Below are positions 1 to 4,654 of a DNA stretch of 6,999 nucleotides, piece after piece. This DNA comes from Candidatus Zixiibacteriota bacterium (GTDB taxonomy: Bacteria > Zixibacteria > MSB-5A5 > GN15 > PGXB01), in assembly GCA_020345705.1 (NCBI GenBank), contig CP070766.1, positions 1,127,268 through 1,134,266 of the forward strand. Direction: 5' to 3'. The position numbers were made by a program, and so were the translations under genes. The notes under the pieces were generated by a model, which was given only the letters and a program-made list of their open reading frames with translations, was not told the DNA's origin and ran no database searches. Each line of letters begins with the position of its first letter. The stretch's first letter is position 1.

Positions 1-196
1 CCCCGAGGGCGAAGATGAGACCAAAAACCTTGACCCAGAAGCGGGTCATACGATGATACAGCTCATTTTTGGTCTTAAGGTAAATTCCTTCCATGATCAC
101 GAGCATCAGGCCAAGACCGATACTTAATGGCGGGAATATATAGTGAAAGCCAATAGTGACGCCGAACTGAACTCTTGAAAGAATCTCCTGATCCAC
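1..196 (-). CDS. cydA: Cytochrome bd-type quinol oxidase subunit I, N-terminal fragment (runs off left edge)
   Basis: Subunit I of cytochrome bd oxidase is a membrane protein that oxidises quinol and reduces oxygen to water with high affinity. Only the first 65 codons are inside the window. In this frame the protein reads VDQEILSRVQFGVTIGFHY and continues through a hydrophobic stretch into the family pattern MEGIYLKTKNELYHRMTRFW and a terminal FALG, which matches the start of CydA including the first transmembrane helix. His18 sits where E. coli CydA has His19, a haem b595 ligand. The GTG start is chosen because an in-frame TGA lies three codons upstream (two sense codons, AAC and CTG, separate them) and an AGGGAG ribosome site lies at 207-212; a CTG one codon earlier is the only alternative. 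It is divergent from msrB. The usual partner cydB would lie further left, outside the window. Family assignment is secure. Confidence 0.93.
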   Translation of the reverse strand, partial: MDQEILSRVQFGVTIGFHYIFPPLSIGLGLMLVIMEGIYLKTKNELYHRMTRFWVKVFGLIFALG

Positions 197-363
197 CAGG
201 TTTCAACTCCCTGAATCGGACAATTCCCTGCTGAATTATTTGAAAAGATACGCACCAAAACCATATAAAAATTGCCCCGAGACCGAATTTTGGCCGGATA
301 TGGCGACCGGACCCGCGGAAGCTGGCGAACACGGAACTCCGCACCATCATAATTGTTTTCAAT

Positions 364-371
364 AGTATAAT
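364..371. promoter_or_regulatory. Possible -10 elements in the cydA-msrB divergent intergenic region
   Basis: A perfect TATAAT lies at 366-371 on the plus strand, about 43 bases before the msrB start. On the minus strand the overlapping bases 369-364 read TATACT, facing cydA. Neither has a good -35 box at 16-18 bases, so at least one may be chance or need an activator. This is a guess at a divergent promoter based on the -10 sequences alone. Confidence 0.3.
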
Positions 372-397
372 CATTGTGTCTCCGAAAGGGGGAAGAC

Positions 398-424
398 ATG
401 AAAAGGGGAAAGAATGGTGATTAA
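398..424 (+). other. Possible 8-codon leader ORF overlapping the msrB start
   Basis: An ATG at 398 follows a strong purine tract (GGGGGAAG, 388-395) and encodes MKRGKNGD before a TAA at 422-424. It overlaps the msrB start at 414 in another frame. It could couple or compete with msrB translation, or the purine tract may simply help the ribosome load for msrB. No conservation evidence is available from the sequence alone. Confidence 0.2.
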
Positions 425-968
425 TTCATCGAAATACACTACGGTTATCATTCTGATCTTTCTGTATGGTGCACCTCTTGTTTCTCAGCATCATACGGCT
501 GAGAACGATGATGCCGCCCCGGCGGACAGCCTTCAGGCAGTTAATGAACAAGAAGGGAAAAACATGGCCTGCAAAATTAGTAAGACCGATGACGAGTGGC
601 GCCGGCAATTGACTCCGGAGCAATTCGAGATAACCCGCAGGAAAGGCACCGAACGCGCTTTCACGGGCAAGTTTTACGATCATAAGGATAAAGGTATTTA
701 CGGGTGTGTCTGTTGCGGCAATGAGCTTTTCAGCTCGGATACGAAATATGATTCCGGGTCCGGCTGGCCCAGTTTCTGGGGGGTTATCTCCGATGAAAAT
801 ATAAAAAGGGCCGCGGATAGCAGCTTCGGCATGATAAGAGATGAGGTTGTCTGCAACCGATGCGGGGCTCATCTGGGGCACCTTTTCAATGACGGTCCGC
901 GCCCTTCGGGACTGCGCTATTGCATAAACTCGGCTGCCCTGGATTTCACTCCGGATAAGAAGAAATAG
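414..968 (+). CDS. msrB: Peptide-methionine (R)-S-oxide reductase MsrB with N-terminal export segment
   Basis: MsrB reduces methionine-R-sulfoxide in oxidised proteins and free methionine, repairing oxidative damage. The 184-residue product contains the whole family signature: zinc-binding CxxC pairs at Cys98/Cys101 and Cys147/Cys150, the GSGWPSF motif at 115-121, the HLGHLF segment at 153-158 and the catalytic Cys170 in RYCINSAAL. A hydrophobic stretch at about 10-24 after a short N-terminus with one lysine looks like a signal peptide or anchor, followed by an acidic linker to about residue 50, so the long form is predicted to be exported. There is no lipobox cysteine. AGGGG at 404-408 supports the start at 414. 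Met51 is a second plausible start and would give a 134-residue protein of ordinary cytosolic MsrB length. No MsrA domain is fused. It is transcribed away from cydA and followed by a terminator-like hairpin. Confidence 0.96.
   Translation: MVINSSKYTTVIILIFLYGAPLVSQHHTAENDDAAPADSLQAVNEQEGKNMACKISKTDDEWRRQLTPEQFEITRRKGTERAFTGKFYDHKDKGIYGCVCCGNELFSSDTKYDSGSGWPSFWGVISDENIKRAADSSFGMIRDEVVCNRCGAHLGHLFNDGPRPSGLRYCINSAALDFTPDKKK
551..566 (+). promoter_or_regulatory. Internal ribosome site and alternative ATG within msrB
   Basis: AGAAGGG at 551-557 precedes an in-frame ATG at 564-566 (Met51) by six bases. Initiation here would remove the hydrophobic segment and linker and leave the complete MsrB catalytic domain, whose first residues then align naturally with the start of cytosolic MsrB proteins. 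The site is visible in the sequence; that it is used is an inference. Confidence 0.45.
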
Positions 969-990
969 TCGATAAGACATCTCCGAAAAC

Positions 991-1033
991 AAAAGCCCTC
1001 CGCCGGTTGTGTCATTGGCAGTCGGCTTTTTTT
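991..1033 (+). terminator. Probable factor-independent terminator after msrB
   Basis: AAAAGCC at 991-997 can pair with GGCTTTT at 1024-1030, followed by a run of seven T at 1027-1033. The 26-base interior pairs only partly (GCC at 1002-1004 with GGC further in), so the hairpin is imperfect. The T-run and the position 23 bases after the msrB stop support it. Confidence 0.55.
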
Positions 1034-1100
1034 GTTTCTTTTTCACGGAAAATTCATATATTTTCAGTGACGGATGGTCTGAATCCGACCTCGGCGGCCC

Positions 1101-1129
1101 GTTACAGAAAACAGGTTTTAAGATATAGA
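1101..1129 (+). promoter_or_regulatory. Weak candidate promoter for the GYD-domain gene
   Basis: GTTACA (1101-1106) and TATAGA (1124-1129) are separated by 17 bases. Each matches four of six consensus positions. They lie after the msrB terminator and 43 bases before the next start codon, which is a sensible place, but the match is weak. Confidence 0.25.
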
Positions 1130-1172
1130 CTACACATGGCATCTTTGAATCAGGCTGGCAGGGAGGCATTTC

Positions 1173-1502
1173 ATGAAGACGTTTGTGTTGATGACCAAAC
1201 TCGCCTCAAAGGACGCAAGTCTGGTCGAAATCGGAGCCAAGCATGACCGGCGGGCAAGAAGCGGTCAGGCATGGCTGAATAGAATCAAAGAACAATGCCC
1301 GGAGGTCAATTTTATTGCTCACTATGCTTTAATGGGCTACTGGGATTCGATGCACATTTATGAAGCGCCCGATGAAGAAACGGCCGCCAAAGTGTCGCTG
1401 TTAACTCGCTCCCACGCGGCGCAGGTTGAAAGCTGGCTGGCCATACCCTATGAACGGATCCTGAAGATAAGCGAGGAATTAGAGTCTCAAAGCGGGGAGT
1501 AG
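1173..1502 (+). CDS. GYD-domain protein (small dimeric alpha/beta-barrel-like family, function unknown)
   Basis: The 109-residue soluble protein has the layout of the GYD family: an initial strand MKTFVLMTKL, a helix around 14-40, then a strand leading to GYWD (55-58) and the characteristic IYEAPDEETAAKVSL segment at 62-76, and an AIPYER motif at 90-95. The canonical Gly-Tyr-Asp triplet appears here as Gly-Tyr-Trp-Asp. The family is common in bacteria and archaea and is expected to fold like the ferredoxin-like dimeric barrels, but no reaction is established. The start is firm: AGGGAGG at 1160-1166 lies six bases before the ATG. It appears to be a single-gene unit between the msrB terminator and the next promoter; I see no clear terminator after it. 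One cysteine (Cys42) is present and there is no signal peptide. Confidence 0.85.
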   Translation: MKTFVLMTKLASKDASLVEIGAKHDRRARSGQAWLNRIKEQCPEVNFIAHYALMGYWDSMHIYEAPDEETAAKVSLLTRSHAAQVESWLAIPYERILKISEELESQSGE

Positions 1503-1655
1503 TTGCTGATTGGTCACTTACCGCAGGCAGAGTCCCGAAATTGACTGTTAAGACAGAACTTCCGCTGTCCTTCCGGACCTCCTTGTAACTCGCGGTTGGG
1601 GAAAAAGATTCCGGAAGAAATCCCTATACTCTATCGCCATTCCGGTATAATTGTA

Positions 1656-1684
1656 TTGACGATATCCTATGCCATTATTATACT
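1656..1684 (+). promoter_or_regulatory. Strong sigma-70-type promoter for the tandem DsrC-family gene
   Basis: TTGACG at 1656-1661 and TATACT at 1679-1684 are separated by exactly 17 bases. Each hexamer matches five of six consensus bases. Transcription would begin near 1691, giving a leader of about 65 bases before the ATG at 1756. Confidence 0.65.
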
Positions 1685-1687
1685 ATG

Positions 1688-1720
1688 ACGCGTAAGCGCG
1701 GCCGCGCCGATTGGCCGGCC
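1688..1720. repeat. GC-rich palindrome cluster in the 5' leader
   Basis: Three palindromes lie close together: ACGCGT (1688-1693), the 12-base GCGCGGCCGCGC (1696-1707) and GGCCGGCC (1713-1720). CGGCC at 1699-1703 can also pair with GGCCG at 1717-1721, so alternative hairpins are possible. They fall at and just after the predicted transcription start, so they could be an operator or RNA structure. Function is not known. Confidence 0.45.
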
Positions 1721-1740
1721 GACAGTAGCATTTTTCAAGC

Positions 1741-1755
1741 TCGTGAAGTACACGA
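1741..1755 (+). promoter_or_regulatory. Hairpin abutting the start codon of the tandem DsrC gene
   Basis: TCGTG (1741-1745) and CACGA (1751-1755) form a perfect five-base stem with loop AAGTA, ending one base before the ATG. The only Shine-Dalgarno-like bases, GAAG at 1745-1748, fall in the stem-loop. This start cannot be moved upstream because TGA at 1744-1746 is in frame. Confidence 0.35.
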
Positions 1756-2412
1756 ATGGGGACCTTTGAGTATAAAGACAAAACCTATCCGGTGGACACG
1801 AATGGATTCCTCTCGGATTTCAATCAGTGGGATGAGAATTTCGCCGAGGGGATGGCGTCGGAACATCAGATAGCCGGAGGACTTACCGATGAGCACTGGG
1901 GGATAATCAAATTTATCCGGAATTCTTTCAAAGAAACCGGCAAATGCCCTCTGGTTTATGAAGCTTGCCGCAGAAACAAGCTCAAGCTTGAAGAACTCAA
2001 GGCGCTTTTCCCGTCCGGATATCTCCGCGGCGCCTGCAAGCTGGCCGGGTTGACGTACAAGGAAGGCTATCTCAACCAGTCAGGACTCGAAGAATTCGCC
2101 GAGCGGATCGCTTCCGGAATCGATGAGAAGACCTATGAAGTCGACGTGCGCGGATTTCTAATTAATCCGGATAACTGGGATGAAAAATTCGCCCTGTTTC
2201 GGGCCTATGAAATGAAAATGCCGGAAAAACTCACCGAGGCACACTGGAAGATAATCCGCTACCTGCGTGACAGTTTCAAGAGAAACAATATCGTTCCGAC
2301 CGTCTATCAGACCTGCGAGGACAATGGCCTCGACCTGGAGCAGCTTGAAAAGCTCTTTCCCGACGGCTACCACCGCGGCGCCGTCAAAGTTGCCGGCCTG
2401 AGAGTGCGGTAA
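1756..2412 (+). CDS. Tandem DsrC/TusE-family sulfur-carrier-like protein lacking the C-terminal cysteine pair
   Basis: DsrC and TusE are small proteins (about 105-115 residues) that carry sulfur on C-terminal cysteines, for DsrAB sulfite reductase or for tRNA thiolation. This 218-residue protein holds two such domains. Residues 9-99 and 125-215 align over 91 positions without a gap and about 46 are identical by hand count. Both show the family pattern KTY-VD--GFL, WDE, LT--HW-II, a VY--C segment, LFP-GY-RGA and AGL. In DsrC, two cysteines (CysB and, 11 residues later, the near-terminal CysA) are redox active. In copy 1, Cys94 occupies CysB but Tyr105 replaces CysA. In copy 2, Val210 replaces CysB and the chain ends at 218, before CysA would occur. 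Other cysteines are 64, 71 and 187; Cys71 and Cys187 are at equivalent positions. The protein therefore resembles the cysteine-poor DsrC relatives proposed to be regulatory (RspA type) more than a normal carrier. No dsrAB or tus gene is nearby. Soluble, no signal peptide. Confidence 0.92.
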   Translation: MGTFEYKDKTYPVDTNGFLSDFNQWDENFAEGMASEHQIAGGLTDEHWGIIKFIRNSFKETGKCPLVYEACRRNKLKLEELKALFPSGYLRGACKLAGLTYKEGYLNQSGLEEFAERIASGIDEKTYEVDVRGFLINPDNWDEKFALFRAYEMKMPEKLTEAHWKIIRYLRDSFKRNNIVPTVYQTCEDNGLDLEQLEKLFPDGYHRGAVKVAGLRVR

Positions 2413-2473
2413 GTCGGTCGAATGAAAGCGGGAATGAACTCTTCCCGGATTTTATCGGAAGTTGGGGAAAAAT

Positions 2474-2509
2474 AACGGTCAGGCTGAAGCAGCCTGACCG
2501 TTTATTCTT
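2474..2509. terminator. Bidirectional terminator between the tandem DsrC and STAS genes
   Basis: AACGGTCAGGCT (2474-2485) pairs perfectly with AGCCTGACCGTT (2491-2502) around loop GAAGC; the G and C at the loop ends may add a 13th pair. It is followed on the plus strand by TTTATTCTT. On the minus strand the same hairpin is followed by TTATTTTT, so it can end transcripts of both convergent genes. It starts 62 bases after the plus-strand stop codon, and its T-rich side reaches the minus-strand stop. Confidence 0.9.
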
Positions 2510-2844
2510 CAAAACGATTTCATAGCCTCGTCGATCGAGTCGTGAGTCTCGAATATCCGCACCAGCTGAGTAATGGTCAACAGAGAATGAATTCTGTCGG
2601 TTGCGTTGGCAATCCTGAGTTGACCGTCGTTACTTTTCATTGTCGTCAGAGCCGAGATCAGCATGCCCATCCCGACGGAATTCATCCACTCGACTTTCGC
2701 CAGATCGACCACGACTTTCCTGAAGCCGTTGTTGACATATTCATGAATCTTGCCGTGGAACATGGTGGCGTCATCCCCACCCATAACCTTCCCTTCCAAA
2801 CTGATTACCGCCACGCCGTCCTTGAAGTCGTCCTTGATTTTCAT
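2509..2844 (-). CDS. STAS-domain protein, anti-sigma factor antagonist-like
   Basis: Single-domain STAS proteins of the SpoIIAA type bind a partner anti-sigma or switch kinase and are controlled by serine phosphorylation. This 111-residue protein is one complete STAS domain: a first beta hairpin (KDGVAVISLEGKV, 8-20), the KVVVDLAKVEWMNSVGMGML core (43-62), and the C-terminal strand and helix LRIANATDRIHSLLTIT (76-92). Ser56 in NSVGMG aligns with the phosphorylated Ser58 of SpoIIAA; the usual preceding aspartate is asparagine here. The start is well defined, with GAGGAG at 2850-2855 five bases upstream. No kinase, phosphatase or sigma factor is next to it, so its partner is encoded elsewhere. 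It is convergent with the tandem DsrC gene and divergent from the gene at 3070. It could equally serve in a multi-protein stress or chemotaxis-like switch rather than sigma control. Confidence 0.92.
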   Translation of the reverse strand: MKIKDDFKDGVAVISLEGKVMGGDDATMFHGKIHEYVNNGFRKVVVDLAKVEWMNSVGMGMLISALTTMKSNDGQLRIANATDRIHSLLTITQLVRIFETHDSIDEAMKSF

Positions 2845-2904
2845 GTTGACTCCTCTATTCTGTGGTGTTGTTGTCTATAGAGAATGCTTGTTTTCATTAC
2901 GTAT

Positions 2905-2916
2905 TTGACAGGTCAA
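2905..2916. repeat. Small inverted repeat in the divergent intergenic region
   Basis: TTGACAGGTCAA consists of two perfect five-base arms around AG. It is 61 bases upstream of the STAS start and about 153 bases upstream of the plus-strand gene. It could be an operator for either gene, or chance; the rest of 2845-3069 shows no open frame or strong promoter. Confidence 0.25.
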
Positions 2917-3069
2917 GGTTTTCCAATGTTCTGAGATGCCTTCGAATATCCGCTATAAAAATATGCTTTCGCCCGACGCCAACGCAAATAAAATTTTCAC
3001 CCGGCTGACCCCGCGAATTTCATGAATACCTGCGCTGAAAAATCAGTATATTAACCAGAAGGAGAACTC

Positions 3070-3612
3070 ATGACAGCAGTGCCAGTGGCAACATCAGCGG
3101 CAACAACGGGTGCCATTGCGGCGGCGGCCGCCACCAGGGCGGCCAAAATGCGCGACGAGGAGGAGAATATGACGTCTTACAATAAAGATGATCTCGACGG
3201 GTGGGAATTCAAGATTATCCGGAGCAATCTGGCCAGATTCGGCAAATACGAAAAGGTCAAAGAGATCTGCGAGCAGGAAGCCCGGGCCGGCTGGGAACTG
3301 GTCGAGAAGTTCGATGATTACCGGCTGCGGTTCAAGCGCCCCATCCATATGCGCTCCAAAGACCAGTTTCTCGATTTCGATCCCTACCGCACCTCTGTCT
3401 CCTCGGGCGGCGGCACGCTCGCGCTGATCATAATCGGAATCGTTATTCTATTGGCCGGTCTGGTCACATTTGCAGCGGTATATTTCAGCCGGAATCACAT
3501 CAGAATCGAACCCGCCGGGATTGCGATGATAGTTGTCGCCATCGGCATCCTTGTCACTCTGATTGCTCTCATCGTCAGCCGGGTGGGCAAGAAAGGCACC
3601 GGCGTGCGGTAG
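3070..3612 (+). CDS. Uncharacterised membrane protein with soluble N-terminal domain and two C-terminal transmembrane helices
   Basis: I do not recognise a characterised function. The 180-residue product has an alanine-rich start (residues 6-26), an acidic turn (DEEEN, 29-33), a compact soluble region at 42-92 (GWEFKIIRS, then an amphipathic helix leading to ARAGWELVEKFDDYRLRFKR), and two strongly hydrophobic helices at about 116-138 and 149-171 joined by a short charged loop, ending in a basic tail. The soluble part resembles hypothetical proteins in other bacteria with a WEFK...AGWEL...RLRFKRP pattern, somewhat like the DUF4177 class of small domains. AGAAGGAG precedes ATG 3070 by five bases. 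A second in-frame ATG at 3169 (Met34) also has a strong GGAGGAG site, so a shorter 147-residue form lacking the alanine-rich segment is possible. Its own terminator follows directly. Confidence 0.8.
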   Translation: MTAVPVATSAATTGAIAAAAATRAAKMRDEEENMTSYNKDDLDGWEFKIIRSNLARFGKYEKVKEICEQEARAGWELVEKFDDYRLRFKRPIHMRSKDQFLDFDPYRTSVSSGGGTLALIIIGIVILLAGLVTFAAVYFSRNHIRIEPAGIAMIVVAIGILVTLIALIVSRVGKKGTGVR

Positions 3613-3622
3613 GCGAGCATAG

Positions 3623-3653
3623 GGCAGGAGTCTCTGACTCCTGCCGTTTTATT
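3623..3653 (+). terminator. Terminator after the two-helix membrane protein gene
   Basis: GGCAGGAGTC (3623-3632) pairs perfectly with GACTCCTGCC (3636-3645) around loop TCT, followed by GTTTTATT. It begins ten bases after the stop codon. The stem is part of a pair of related hairpins. Confidence 0.85.
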
Positions 3654-3656
3654 CTG

Positions 3657-3681
3657 GGGCAGGTCTCGGGGAGACCTGTCC
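3657..3681. repeat. Second hairpin, related in sequence to the preceding terminator
   Basis: GGGCAGGTCTC (3657-3667) pairs with GAGACCTGTCC (3671-3681) around loop GGG, with one G-U pair. It lies between two convergent genes, 19 bases after the methyltransferase stop as read on the minus strand. It lacks a T-run on either side, so it is a weak terminator candidate. It shares the start GGCAGG and the GTCTC core with the first hairpin, which suggests a small repetitive palindrome family. Confidence 0.55.
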
Positions 3682-3699
3682 TACTTGACTGTCAGGCAA

Positions 3700-4560
3700 T
3701 CACGCCTTTTTTGCGACAATTGCGATTTCCGTTGAATCATCACGGTAGGGAGTCCCGGCAACATCAGAGTAGAACTCAATTATCTGCAAACCGCTGCCTT
3801 CGAATTCCTTCCGAATAGATTCCCTGCTGAAGCACTGTATCCAGTTGTAGATTTCACGTGTTCGGGATTTTTCGATAATGGTATACTTATCAAGAATCAC
3901 CTTCTCTTCTTCGTATTTGAAGGTATTCAGAAAACCGTAATAGTCTTCGGATGACCAGAATCCATCGAGCAACTTACGCCCATATGTTGCAGTTTCATTC
4001 TTTTGATTGAAGGTATTTAACGAACAGACGTCTAAAACAACAAATCCCTCATCATCCAGCAAATCGCGAAATTTGCCAAGCATGACTTTCCGTTGCCAGG
4101 GAGACAGGGGGCACAAATCACAGTAGATCATCGTGATCAAGTCGAATTTTCTATCCGATTTGAATTCAAGATAGTCTTGATGGATATAATCAATATTAAG
4201 CTGCTTTTCTTCAGCTGCTTTGCGCGCGTAATCAATTGATCTCTCAGAGAAATCGATTCCCGTAACTTCGGCACCCTTCTCTGCCAGCCGTGTGGAGTAT
4301 AATCCCGGACCGCACCCGAAGTCGGCTATTCTTGTGTTTTTGCCTATATCAAAGCGGGTCGTCATCCACTCCACCGACTTGTCAATGAACGCCTTTTTTC
4401 TTGATGCCAGGTCGGTATCATCACTTAAGTGAAAAGCAAGCATTTGCCTGGAGATATGCTCATCAGTCCATAGAATCTCCGCCGTATAGAATTCAAACGG
4501 ACGTGGACGAGTATTAATTTTCTGCAGCACATCATACATATCGTTAAATCCTGTCCTCAT
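3700..4560 (-). CDS. SAM-dependent class I methyltransferase
   Basis: This 286-residue soluble protein is predicted to transfer a methyl group from S-adenosylmethionine to an unknown acceptor. The Rossmann-fold signature is complete: motif I IADFGCGPG at 78-86, the acidic residue after strand 2 (GIDFS, Asp103), HQDYLEF at 127-133 with Asp129, and motif IV FDLITMIYCDLCPLS at 139-153. A long N-terminal region (8-75, starting near YDVLQKINTRPRPFEFYT) and the segment at 180-270 probably form the acceptor site. ATG 4560 has no clear ribosome site; the in-frame ATG at 4539 (Met8) is preceded by AGGA with nine bases spacing and is an equally good or better start. It follows the ligase-ACP-GNAT gene by 94 bases in the same direction, with no strong terminator between, so the two are probably co-transcribed. 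Sampled lines look more AT-rich than neighbouring genes. Acceptor unknown. Confidence 0.92.
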   Translation of the reverse strand: MRTGFNDMYDVLQKINTRPRPFEFYTAEILWTDEHISRQMLAFHLSDDTDLASRKKAFIDKSVEWMTTRFDIGKNTRIADFGCGPGLYSTRLAEKGAEVTGIDFSERSIDYARKAAEEKQLNIDYIHQDYLEFKSDRKFDLITMIYCDLCPLSPWQRKVMLGKFRDLLDDEGFVVLDVCSLNTFNQKNETATYGRKLLDGFWSSEDYYGFLNTFKYEEEKVILDKYTIIEKSRTREIYNWIQCFSRESIRKEFEGSGLQIIEFYSDVAGTPYRDDSTEIAIVAKKA

Positions 4561-4654
4561 TTATTTTTGTGTATTGGTGAGCGTGGGGGGAGAGTCCTCC
4601 GTCTTCCGTAATTCTGTTATACAGTAGGTCTCAGAGTCACTCGCTCTGTTTGAT

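Noticed and set aside
75..399. Two minus-strand frames (75-374 and 124-399) over the cydA start region
   Set aside because: They overlap the true cydA frame out of register, and their sequences show no family features; the CydA N-terminus in the third frame explains the coding signal.
426..1169. Long minus-strand frame antisense to msrB
   Set aside because: It lies opposite a gene with complete catalytic motifs and runs through the msrB terminator; it is a shadow frame.
1007..1246. Plus-strand 79-codon frame before the GYD gene
   Set aside because: It begins inside the terminator hairpin, overlaps the well-supported start at 1173 in another frame, and has no ribosome site.
1503..1640. Terminator or RNA gene after the GYD gene
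   Set aside because: Only short stems such as CTGT-TAAG-ACAG and GTCC-TTCC-GGAC are present, without a T-run; they are not enough to call a feature.
1688..1720. Cloning-vector polylinker (MluI-, NotI- and FseI-like sites within 33 bases)
   Set aside because: The sites are joined by natural-looking sequence between a promoter and its gene, with no vector sequence on either side; they arise from GC palindromes.
2542..2880. Plus-strand 112-codon frame opposite the STAS gene
   Set aside because: Histidine- and cysteine-rich translation typical of an antisense shadow; the STAS frame on the other strand has clear family motifs and a ribosome site.
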